Source: Duganella sp. SG902
GTDB lineage: Bacteria > Pseudomonadota > Gammaproteobacteria > Burkholderiales > Burkholderiaceae_D
Reading direction: 5' to 3'
Assembly: GCF_013376005.1 (NCBI RefSeq)
Contig: NZ_JABMJK010000017.1
Coordinates: forward strand, 53,394 to 117,393
DNA length: 64,000 nucleotides
Shown: positions 1-10,204 of the stretch, piece after piece
Numbering within the stretch: position 1 is the first letter of the stretch
Layout of the letters: every line of letters starts with the position of its first letter
Made by a program: the position numbers and the translations under genes
The notes under the pieces: model-generated
Database searches by the model: none
The model's input: the letters and a program-made list of their open reading frames with translations, nothing else
What the model was told of the DNA's origin: nothing

Positions 1-1
1 C

Positions 2-3046
<3,045 letters not shown>

Positions 3047-3118
3047 GTTGAACTTTTTGCATGCCTTGCCTGACTAAGTAGAACACCGCCAGCCGGCGGC
3101 ATCTACTTGGGAGGCAAT

Positions 3119-3496
3119 ATGGCAAACAATCCATCCGTCAAACGCTGGCAGGACCAGCTGATCCTGCTGCTGGGCCTGTGGTTCTTCATCACGCCGTGGG
3201 TGTTCGGCTATCCGATTCCATCGATACAGGCGTGGACCGCCTTCATCTCGGGCGCGGTGATGGTGCTGCTGGCGGCGTTCGACCTGTACAAGACCTACTT
3301 CTGGGCCGTGGTGCTCAACCTGCTGGTGGGGATTTGGGTGGCGGTGTCACCATGGGTGCTGCGCATCGAGGACAACACCGAGTTGATGTGGAACTCGCTC
3401 ATCGTCGGCATCGCCGTGGCCGTGCTGGCGCTGTGGGAGATGCGGACCGATCCGGAGCTGGTCAAGCACTGGCCGGGTGCCGGCCACGCGACCTGA
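3119..3496 (+). CDS. SPW-repeat small membrane protein
   Basis: Predicted 125-residue integral membrane protein with about four hydrophobic segments arranged as two related halves. Each half carries the family signature: ITPWVFGY in the first and VAVSPWVL in the second. This fits the SPW-repeat family, whose function is unknown. The start is placed at the ATG at 3119 because GGGAGG lies just upstream (3109-3114); an in-frame TTG at 3107 overlaps that site and is less likely. It follows metH by 72 bases containing a short GC hairpin, and is followed directly by a palindromic repeat. Confidence 0.85.
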   Translation: MANNPSVKRWQDQLILLLGLWFFITPWVFGYPIPSIQAWTAFISGAVMVLLAAFDLYKTYFWAVVLNLLVGIWVAVSPWVLRIEDNTELMWNSLIVGIAVAVLALWEMRTDPELVKHWPGAGHAT

Positions 3497-3499
3497 GCC

Positions 3500-3588
3500 C
3501 GTCGTTCCGGCGAAGGCCGGAACCCATGGAACGCATGCGCTACCTCAACGCACGCGTTCCATGGATTCCGGCCTGCGCCGGAATGACG
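3500..3588. repeat. REP-like palindromic dispersed repeat, copy 1
   Basis: Two imperfect inverted arms of about 35 bases (3500-3534 and 3554-3588) meet around a short centre. The core GGATTCCGGCC(T)GCGCCGGAATGACG has a close relative at 27011-27090. It fills the gap between two convergent genes (SPW protein and EAL-HDOD protein), so a transcript from either side could fold into a long hairpin and act as a terminator or 3' stabiliser. That role is inference. Confidence 0.8.
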
Positions 3589-3596
3589 ATGGGTCG

Positions 3597-4877
3597 TCAG
3601 AGCGCGTAGCGCACCACGTTGTCGCTCCATTCAAACGCGGCCATCTCCAGCTCCACCAGCTCATCGGTGGACATGGCGAGGTCGCGCAGGGTGGGCACGA
3701 TGTGGCTGTCCATCTCCTCGATGCGCTCGATGCATTCGACCAGCTTGAGCAGGTCGCCAAAGAAGCCGGCCCGGTGCAGCAGCGCGCCGCGCACCTCGTC
3801 GCTGACCGGGATCTGCTCCAGGATCTCCGCCATGGAAATGCCGAACAGCGTGTCCATCAGCGACATGATGCCGACCGTGAACGCGATATCGGCCGACTCG
3901 CGCTGGCTCGGCCGCAGCTTGCCGGCCAGCAGCTCCAGCAGGCGGCCGCGGGTGGTGGCCAGCATCAGCAGCGGGGTCATGCTGTGGCCGCGCTTGCTCG
4001 GCTCGGCGTACAGCATGATTTGCAGCCAGCGCTGCAATTGACGGCGGCCGAGGATGGTCACGGCCTGGCTCAGCGAATCGATGCGCTGGCGCGCGCCCAC
4101 CGCCGGCGTGTTCACCAGGCGCAGCAGGTTGAGCGCCAGCGACACGTCGCGCTTGATGGCGCGTTCGATTTCCTGGTTGTCGGCATCCGAGGTGACCAGC
4201 GTCATCAGCTCCATCACCGCCAGCTGCGACGGCGACAGCTTCTTGCCGCTCATGATGACCGGCTTGGAGAAGTAATAGCCCTGGAAGTAGTCGAAGCCCA
4301 GGTCCAGGCAATTCTTGAATTCCTCGCGCGTTTCGACCTTTTCCGCCACCAGCTTCTTCTTGTCCTGACGGAAACGCGGCGCCAGCTTGCTCAGCGACGA
4401 CAGCGGGATATTGCGCATGTCCATCTTGACGTAATCGACCAGCGGCAGCAGCGCCAGCACGTCCGGATTCTCGCCGGTGACGTCGTCCAGCGCGAAGCTG
4501 AAGCCATGGCCCACCAGCTCGCGGATGCGCGCCAGCACCGCCGGCGTGGCCGGCATGCTGTTGATGATCTCCAGCACCACCTTCTCGCGCGGCAGGAAGG
4601 GGAAGATGTCGCTCATGATGACGCTGGCGTCCACATTGACGAAACCCATCGCGTCGCCGATGGTTTTCTCCATGCCAAGCTGGGACGCATGGGCGATCAC
4701 GGCCGCCGTGGCGGTCAAATCGTTGGTGACATGCGCCGGCCCGACCGGCGCGTTGCGGAATAGCAACTCGTAGCCGAACAAGGCCTGGGTGCGGTCCAGG
4801 ATGGGCTGGCGGCCCAGGTAGAACTCGCGCACGCGCAAGCTGAGCGGACCGGTGTCATGTAGAGTTAGATCGATCAT
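3597..4877 (-). CDS. EAL-HDOD domain signalling protein (YuxH type)
   Basis: A 426-residue cytoplasmic protein. Residues about 10-210 form an EAL-like domain and about 215-410 an HDOD domain (SLALNLLRLVNTP region). In this family the EAL half often binds rather than cleaves cyclic di-GMP. Here the EAL signature reads ELL, but several metal and catalytic positions of true EAL enzymes are recognisable: FVNVD, VVLEI, ALDD, VKMD, a VET and YFQGYYFSKP. The loop usually reading DDFGTG is altered to DDVTGE. Activity therefore cannot be decided from sequence. Start chosen at the ATG at 4877 (MIDLTLHD); an upstream in-frame start at 4916 would add 13 unconserved residues. Convergent with the SPW gene. 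Confidence 0.85.
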   Translation of the reverse strand: MIDLTLHDTGPLSLRVREFYLGRQPILDRTQALFGYELLFRNAPVGPAHVTNDLTATAAVIAHASQLGMEKTIGDAMGFVNVDASVIMSDIFPFLPREKVVLEIINSMPATPAVLARIRELVGHGFSFALDDVTGENPDVLALLPLVDYVKMDMRNIPLSSLSKLAPRFRQDKKKLVAEKVETREEFKNCLDLGFDYFQGYYFSKPVIMSGKKLSPSQLAVMELMTLVTSDADNQEIERAIKRDVSLALNLLRLVNTPAVGARQRIDSLSQAVTILGRRQLQRWLQIMLYAEPSKRGHSMTPLLMLATTRGRLLELLAGKLRPSQRESADIAFTVGIMSLMDTLFGISMAEILEQIPVSDEVRGALLHRAGFFGDLLKLVECIERIEEMDSHIVPTLRDLAMSTDELVELEMAAFEWSDNVVRYAL

Positions 4878-4923
4878 TTGCCTATTTTGACAGCAATGGA
4901 CGGCTGTGTCTTGCAAAATTAAA

Positions 4924-5697
4924 TCAATCTGGCGCTTGCGGCACCCCGTCGATAAACAGCTTGAGTTCGCCGGGCAGGAAGGCGGTCCAGCGCTCGTTGG
5001 TGGTCAGCGGCTGGGTGACGATGATGGCCACGCGGTCGTTGGGCGTGGTGACCTGGGCGAAATCCACGCTGACGTCCTCGTCGGACAGCTTGGCGGTGTC
5101 GAACGGATGCTGGCGCACCAGGTAGAACAGATTGGTCGAGCAGTGGGCGAACAGCTCGCCGCCCGAGGACAGCAGCATGTTGAAGGTGCCGTGGGTGGCG
5201 ATCTCGTGCACCAGCGAGCTCAGCACCGAGCGCAGTTGCGCCAGCGGCGGGCGCGTCTCGCCGAAACGGGCGCGCAGCTGCTGCAGGATGTAGCAGAACG
5301 CCCGTTCGCTGTCGGTGGTGCCGACCGGGCGGAAGGCGCCGTTCAGCATGGGCGCGAATTCCTTGAGGTCGCCATTGTGGGCGAACACCCAGTACTGCCC
5401 CCACAGCTCGCGCACGAAGGGGTGGCAATTCTCCAGCGCCACCTGGCCCTGCGTGGCCTTGCGGATGTGGGCGATGACGTTGGTGGATTTGATCGGGTAA
5501 CGCTTGATCAGCTCGGCGATCGGTGAGGCGATGGCCGCCTGGTGGTCGACGAAGTGGCGCACGCCGGCGCCCTCGAAAAAGGCGATGCCCCAGCCGTCGT
5601 GGTGGGTATCGGTGTGGCCGCCGCGCATGGCGAAGCCGGTAAAGCTGAACACAATGTCGGTCGGGACATTGCAGTTCATTCCTAGTAGTTGGCACAT
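4924..5697 (-). CDS. yafJ: Class II glutamine amidotransferase-like hydrolase (YafJ family)
   Basis: A 257-residue Ntn-hydrolase of the GATase II fold. It starts Met-Cys, so Cys2 becomes the N-terminal nucleophile after methionine removal. The usual family blocks follow: RGG near residue 26, HHDGWGIAFF, AHIRKATQG and FAHNGDL. Hydrolysis of a glutamine-like gamma-amide is known for this fold; the physiological substrate of YafJ proteins is not firmly established. There is no recognisable ribosome-binding site, and the start codon lies in the 3' arm of a 13-bp inverted repeat (5691-5724) with TATAAT in its loop, so the mRNA may be leaderless or start-sequestered. Confidence 0.9.
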   Translation of the reverse strand: MCQLLGMNCNVPTDIVFSFTGFAMRGGHTDTHHDGWGIAFFEGAGVRHFVDHQAAIASPIAELIKRYPIKSTNVIAHIRKATQGQVALENCHPFVRELWGQYWVFAHNGDLKEFAPMLNGAFRPVGTTDSERAFCYILQQLRARFGETRPPLAQLRSVLSSLVHEIATHGTFNMLLSSGGELFAHCSTNLFYLVRQHPFDTAKLSDEDVSVDFAQVTTPNDRVAIIVTQPLTTNERWTAFLPGELKLFIDGVPQAPD

Positions 5698-5724
5698 GGC
5701 GTGATTATAACCACGCCATGTGCC
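5691..5724 (-). promoter_or_regulatory. 13-bp perfect inverted repeat over the yafJ start, with TATAAT in the loop
   Basis: Arms GGCACATGGCGTG (5691-5703) and CACGCCATGTGCC (5712-5724) are exact reverse complements around an 8-base loop. On the minus strand the loop holds TATAAT (5709-5704) and the downstream arm holds the yafJ ATG (5697-5695), which sits where transcription would begin from that -10 box. No good -35 was found. It could be an operator, a hairpin hiding the start codon, or a promoter for a leaderless mRNA. Confidence 0.5.
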
Positions 5725-5744
5725 GGCAGGCCCTTTTTATGCGA

Positions 5745-6002
5745 TTAATGCAGCAGCACGGGCTGGCTCATCAGCACGTCGTAGCTGCCCAGGAATTCAT
5801 CGATCTCCGCCATGGTCGGTTCGTTGGCGATCAACTCATTGACGTCGCGACGGAAACTCTGCGCCAGCACGCCGGCGATGAAGATTTCGCGCTTGCCGCC
5901 TTTGTCGACGATTTCATACCCTCCGAAGCGCAAGGCCTCCAGGTTCCGGTCCGCGCCGAATTCAACAACACTGTATTGCTCGCTGTTGTAGATGAGGTTC
6001 AT
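5745..6002 (-). CDS. DUF3567 family protein
   Basis: An 85-residue soluble protein beginning MNLIYNSEQYSVVEFG, a typical start for the DUF3567 family, which is confined mostly to betaproteobacteria and has no known function. The ATG at 6002 is preceded by AAAGGATG at a suitable distance; an upstream in-frame start at 6017 would overlap that site. It lies upstream of yafJ on the same strand with a 47-base gap occupied by the inverted repeat, so co-transcription is possible but not evident. The 100 bases upstream (6003-6102) contain no gene. Confidence 0.85.
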   Translation of the reverse strand: MNLIYNSEQYSVVEFGADRNLEALRFGGYEIVDKGGKREIFIAGVLAQSFRRDVNELIANEPTMAEIDEFLGSYDVLMSQPVLLH

Positions 6003-6102
6003 TTTGCATCCTTTCACAAGGGGCGAAACACCTGCGTTTCCGCCTTCAACCCTTAAATAGGGTCAAAAACGGGCCATTTCAAGGCCAATCAGCGGGCTGG
6101 GG

Positions 6103-6534
6103 TTAGGCCGCGATGTCGTCTTGCAAATCCAGCAAGGCCGCGTAGGGCGCCTCGGACAACCAGGAACGCAGCTGTTCCAGATGCTCGGCGGAGGCCAGGC
6201 TGAGGTAGAGCCGCGCGGGGGGACGGCGCAGCACACGGTTCAATGTTACTCGCAAAATCAGATTACCGCTGCAATGCAGGCAGCCTGGTGCGATACGCAA
6301 CACTTGCGGCACAATTTCGTAAGGGAAAGGACCATCCGCAGGATCAAAGGATAACGTCGAACCGCCGTCCGACAAACCCTCCAGAATGATGACGCTGGCC
6401 CCCTCTTTTGGCAGGTGGGCCGCGATGGCCGCCTCGCGCGCGCCGGCGCGGGAGCCGGTGACCAGCCAGGTTGGCACCGGCGGCCGGTGATGGGCGGCGC
6501 CGGGGTCGACTGGACTGGCCACGCTAGCAATCAC
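6103..6534 (-). CDS. CobW/P47K-like protein lacking a P-loop
   Basis: A 143-residue protein with a GTG start only four bases after the stop of the response regulator gene, so probably translationally coupled. The layout resembles the N-terminal part of CobW/P47K GTPases: an LVTG beta strand at residues 24-27, then APGCLHCSGNLILRVTLNRVLRR, which matches the CxxC metal-binding segment and following helix of that family. The nucleotide-binding loop is broken, however: GSRAGAREA stands where GxxGxGKTT is expected, so the Lys and Thr are gone. Most likely a degenerate, non-hydrolysing relative; a role in metal handling is only a guess. Nothing is known of it beyond the fold resemblance. Confidence 0.65.
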   Translation of the reverse strand: MIASVASPVDPGAAHHRPPVPTWLVTGSRAGAREAAIAAHLPKEGASVIILEGLSDGGSTLSFDPADGPFPYEIVPQVLRIAPGCLHCSGNLILRVTLNRVLRRPPARLYLSLASAEHLEQLRSWLSEAPYAALLDLQDDIAA

Positions 6535-6538
6535 TAAC

Positions 6539-7252
6539 TCAGGCGCCCTTCTTTGCCAGTTTGCCCGGCTCCACGCCCAGCTGCTTGAGCTTGCGGTACA
6601 GGTGGGTACGCTCGAGGCCGGTCTTCTCGGCCACGCGCGTCATGCTGCCGCCCTCGCGCCCCAGGTGGTGCTCGAAATACATGCGCTCGAAGGCGTCGCG
6701 CGCCTCGCGCAGCGGCAGGTCGAACGACAGGTTGAACATGTGGTTGTCGGCGCCGGCCACGGTGGCGCCGCCGCGCACGGCGATCGCCGCCGAGGCGGTC
6801 GGCTGCACGAACCCGCTCGCCGCCGATTCCTCCGGCTGCGCCACCACCACCGGGCGCTGCGCCAGCGCCGGCGCGCGCACGGTCTCCTGCGCCCGCGTCA
6901 GGCCGGCCTGCACCGCCTTCAGCAGCTTCTGCAGGGCAATCGGTTTTTCCAGGAAGTTCAGCGCGCCGATGCGCGTGGCCTCCACCGCCGTGTCGATGGT
7001 CGCGTGGCCCGACATCATGATCACCGGCATGGTCAGCAAGCCGTCGCGCTGCCATTCCTTGAGCAGCGTGACGCCGTCGGTATCGGGCATCCAGATATCG
7101 AGCAGCACCAGGTCCGGCGCGCCCTGGGCCCGCGCTTCGCGGGCCTGCTGGGCGTTTTCCGCCAGTTGTATTGCGTGTCCCTCGTCGCTCAAGATTTCCG
7201 AGAGCAACTCGCGGATACCCATTTCATCGTCAACAACCAGAATGTTTGCCAT
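6539..7252 (-). CDS. NtrX-like response regulator without AAA+ domain (receiver + Fis-type HTH)
   Basis: 237 residues. Positions 1-120 form a receiver domain with acidic pocket VVDDE, phospho-acceptor in LVLLDIWMPDTDG and the Lys of LEKPI. The C-terminus (about 190-237) is a Fis-type helix-turn-helix, MTRVAEKTGLERTHLYRKLKQLG. The roughly 240-residue AAA+ ATPase found between these domains in NtrC/NtrX proteins is absent and replaced by a low-complexity Ala/Val/Pro linker. It therefore cannot remodel sigma-54 holoenzyme in the standard way. It is encoded just downstream of the NtrY-like kinase (60-base gap), its obvious partner. Confidence 0.9.
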   Translation of the reverse strand: MANILVVDDEMGIRELLSEILSDEGHAIQLAENAQQAREARAQGAPDLVLLDIWMPDTDGVTLLKEWQRDGLLTMPVIMMSGHATIDTAVEATRIGALNFLEKPIALQKLLKAVQAGLTRAQETVRAPALAQRPVVVAQPEESAASGFVQPTASAAIAVRGGATVAGADNHMFNLSFDLPLREARDAFERMYFEHHLGREGGSMTRVAEKTGLERTHLYRKLKQLGVEPGKLAKKGA

Positions 7253-7312
7253 CTTCCCTTGTCCTCATTTCGCCGTCTATCGACGGCAATGATTTTTGTA
7301 GTTCATAGCACT

Positions 7313-9604
7313 TCAGCTATTTTGCGACGCCGGTGCTAACTTTAACAGCAAAATCAACACTGACGCGCCACTTCTATCGACATGGTTCTGGATATCGATC
7401 CGTCCGCCATGTTCCTCGATAATTTTTTTCACCATCGCCAGCCCGAGGCCGGTGCCGCGCGCCTTCGATGTCACGTACGGTTCAAACGCCTTGGCCAGGA
7501 TCTTCGGCGCGAAGCCGGGGCCGTTGTCCGAGATCGCCAGCCGCACCGCCACGCGCTGTCCGCCGTCCGCGCCCTGATAATGAATGGCTTCGGTGATCAC
7601 GTCAATCCGTGCTTGCGGTGCGCCGTCCGGCAGCTCGGCCATGGCGTCCTGGGCGTTCTGCAGCAGGTTGTGGATCACCTGCCGCAGCTGGGTCGGATCG
7701 CCCATGATCAGCGGCAGGCCGGGCGCCAGCGCCGGGTGGATGATATCGTTGCCCTCGCCGCTGATGTACAGGTGCAGGATCTCGTCCACCAGCGCGTTCA
7801 GGTCGAGCGGCTCGAGCACCGCCGGCGGCGTCTTGGCGTAGTCGCGGAAGTCGTCCACCATGCGCTTCATGGCCGCCACCTGGTTGACGATGGTGGCGGT
7901 GCCCTTGTTGAGCAGCGCGGCGTCGACCGGCATCAGCTTGTCCTCCAGCTTCATCTGCAGGCGCTCGGCCGACAGCTGGATCGGCGTCAGCGGATTCTTG
8001 ATCTCGTGCGCCAGGCGGCGCGCCACCTCGCCCCAGGCGATCGAGCGCTGGGCCGAGATCACGTCGGAGATATCGTCGAACACCACCAGGTAGCCGCTGC
8101 CGCCCTCGACCGGCAGGCGCGAGCCGCGCGTGAGCAGGGTCAGGTCGTTGCCCTCCACCCCGGCGGCCGCGCGCGGCACCTCGATCTGGCGCTGCCAGTG
8201 CAGGCGCGCGATGTTGCGCCCGGCCGCCGACTGGGCGTTCTGCGCGGCGAACGCGGCCACGATGGCGCCGCCGAACTCCTGCAGGCCCTCGATTTCATCG
8301 AGCTTCTGGCCGATCATGGTGACGCCGGCCTGCTGCAGGATGCGCTCGACCGAGTCGTTGCAGCTGATCAGGTGGAACTCGTGGTCCAGCACCATCACCC
8401 CGGCCGACATATTGGCCAGCACCGACTCCAGGTGGGCCTTGGCGTTCTGCAGCGCCGCGCGGTTGCGCTCGACCGCGCTGCGCGCGTCCGACAGCTGGCG
8501 CGTCATGGTGTTGAACGACTGCGTCAGCGTGCCCAGCTCGTCGGAGGTGGCGACGATGGGCCGCGGCGACAGGTCGCCCTCGGCCACCGCGCGCGTGCCC
8601 TCGGCCAGCAGCAGCAGCGGCTGGGCCAGGTCGCTGGCGATCAGGAAGGCGCTGGCGATGGCGCCAAACACCGCCAGCAGCAGGGTCAGCGTCAGCGTCA
8701 CGATGTACATCTTGCGCAGGCCCTCGCGGGCGTCGAAGCGTTCCTTGTAGTCGGCGTAGGCGGCGCGGATGGTTTCGCCGTCGGCCGCCAGCTGGGCCGG
8801 CGCCAGTTGCAGCAGTTGCAGGTAGCGCGGCGCCAGGTGGGTGCCATTGGGCTGCACATGGTCGGGAATGGCGATCAGCACGCGCAGGCGCAGCTGGTTG
8901 ACGGCCTCGGCAGGCAGCGGCGCGTTGACCAGGTCGCTGTGCAGCTCGTTGCCGCCCTCGGGCGCGCCGTACACCTCGTCCTTCTTCACCTTGGCCATCA
9001 TGGCGCGGGTCGGCAGGTCGGCGCTGAGGTTGCCGCTGCGGCTGGCGCGCGCGCTCACCACCAGCCCGCCCTCGGCGTCGACGATGATGGCGTTCTGCAT
9101 GCCCGGCTCGTTCTTGACCAGCGCCGCCAGGGTGGCGCGCTCGGTGCCGAACGGGCGGTCGGCCAGCTCCTGCACGGTGCGGCTGGCGGTCTGGGTCAGC
9201 TCGCCCACGGCGCGGTCGAGGCCGGCGCGCGACAGGTTGATGCCCGACTCCAGCGCGGCCTCCACCGGCACGTTGAACCACGATTCGATCGAATGGGAAA
9301 CGAACTGCACCGAGACCAGGAAGATCACCAGCCCCGGCAGCACGCCGATGCCGGCGAACAGCAGCACCAGCCGCGTCATCAGCTTGGAGCCGAACTTGCC
9401 GGCCTTGTAGCGCGCGTACAGGCGGAACAGCGACACCACCACCAGCAGCAGCAGCGCCACCGCCACCGCCGCGTTCAGGCCCAGCAGCCAGCCATAGTAG
9501 CGGTCGAAAAAGCCGGAATTATCGGAGGCCGAGGCCAGCAGGAACAGCAGGATGCTGACGATGCCGCCGCCCACCACCGAAAAATACCGCAGGGCAGTCT
9601 TCAC
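7313..9604 (-). CDS. NtrY-like sensor histidine kinase
   Basis: A 763-residue membrane kinase. N-terminal hydrophobic segments lie near residues 10-30, 40-65 and 80-105, a periplasmic region follows, then a membrane segment near 300 and a HAMP domain (DLAQPLLLLAEGTRAVAEGDL). A PAS domain (VLDHEFHLISCNDSVERIL) precedes the DHp helix with the phospho-accepting His in RRLAHEIKNPLTPIQLSAERL. The ATP-binding domain has N box HNLLQNAQDAM, DNGPGF and GTGLGLAMVKKI. This order matches NtrY of the NtrYX pair, associated with nitrogen, redox or envelope signals in proteobacteria. The GTG start directly abuts the TAA of the DUF4390 gene (TAAGTG), indicating coupled translation. Confidence 0.92.
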   Translation of the reverse strand: MKTALRYFSVVGGGIVSILLFLLASASDNSGFFDRYYGWLLGLNAAVAVALLLLVVVSLFRLYARYKAGKFGSKLMTRLVLLFAGIGVLPGLVIFLVSVQFVSHSIESWFNVPVEAALESGINLSRAGLDRAVGELTQTASRTVQELADRPFGTERATLAALVKNEPGMQNAIIVDAEGGLVVSARASRSGNLSADLPTRAMMAKVKKDEVYGAPEGGNELHSDLVNAPLPAEAVNQLRLRVLIAIPDHVQPNGTHLAPRYLQLLQLAPAQLAADGETIRAAYADYKERFDAREGLRKMYIVTLTLTLLLAVFGAIASAFLIASDLAQPLLLLAEGTRAVAEGDLSPRPIVATSDELGTLTQSFNTMTRQLSDARSAVERNRAALQNAKAHLESVLANMSAGVMVLDHEFHLISCNDSVERILQQAGVTMIGQKLDEIEGLQEFGGAIVAAFAAQNAQSAAGRNIARLHWQRQIEVPRAAAGVEGNDLTLLTRGSRLPVEGGSGYLVVFDDISDVISAQRSIAWGEVARRLAHEIKNPLTPIQLSAERLQMKLEDKLMPVDAALLNKGTATIVNQVAAMKRMVDDFRDYAKTPPAVLEPLDLNALVDEILHLYISGEGNDIIHPALAPGLPLIMGDPTQLRQVIHNLLQNAQDAMAELPDGAPQARIDVITEAIHYQGADGGQRVAVRLAISDNGPGFAPKILAKAFEPYVTSKARGTGLGLAMVKKIIEEHGGRIDIQNHVDRSGASVLILLLKLAPASQNS

Positions 9605-10204
9605 TTACTCGGCCCTGTACTGGAAGGATTTCTTGTCGGACGCCAGGCGCCACTCGTTGTTGTTCAGGGCGTTGACCTTGAGCGGCTTGGGCACGTAGTT
9701 GGGGTCCAGCCCCATGCTCAGCTTGACGTTGTAGACCTCGCCCACCTTGAGCGCGCCGCGCGGCGCCACCAGCCAGCGGTTGGGGCGGCGGATCAGGAAC
9801 AGGGCGTCGTCGAGCGAGGAGAAACTCTGGTGCACATTGCCGCTGATGGCCACGTTGTACTGGCGCGTCAGCACGTTGTAGGACAGGCTGATGGTCTGGC
9901 GCGCGGTGATGGCCTTCTCGTCGAACCAGTACCAGCGCGGGCGGGTGAATTCGATCTCGGTGTAGAAGTACAGGGTCTTGCCGTATTGCAGCGCGTCCTC
10001 CATCTCGCGGCTCAGCTCGAAGCCGTAGGTGGCGGACAGGCGGTAGCCGTCCTCGGTGGCCTCGACCAGCGAACGCCGGATTTCCACGCCCTCGGACGCG
10101 CGCGACGCCAGCGGCAGCAATGCCAGCAGCATCAGCAGGGATCCGATCAGAAGTCGAAAAAATCGTCGTGTCACGTGTGGGCCGGTACTCAAGAGGTTAC
10201 GCAT
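9605..10204 (-). CDS. DUF4390 domain protein
   Basis: About 199 residues, with a basic N-terminus and hydrophobic stretch (RRFFRLLIGSLLMLLALLPLASRA) that looks like a signal peptide, then a beta-rich domain (YTEIEFTRPRWYWFDEK, YNVLTRQYNVAISG) typical of DUF4390. Function unknown. It is regularly found between rsmB and an NtrY-like kinase in betaproteobacteria, as here, which suggests an envelope-side accessory role for the kinase; that is inference. The ATG at 10204 overlaps the rsmB stop (ATGCGTAA), favouring it over a GTG at 10174 that would start nearer the signal peptide. Confidence 0.8.
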   Translation of the reverse strand: MRNLLSTGPHVTRRFFRLLIGSLLMLLALLPLASRASEGVEIRRSLVEATEDGYRLSATYGFELSREMEDALQYGKTLYFYTEIEFTRPRWYWFDEKAITARQTISLSYNVLTRQYNVAISGNVHQSFSSLDDALFLIRRPNRWLVAPRGALKVGEVYNVKLSMGLDPNYVPKPLKVNALNNNEWRLASDKKSFQYRAE

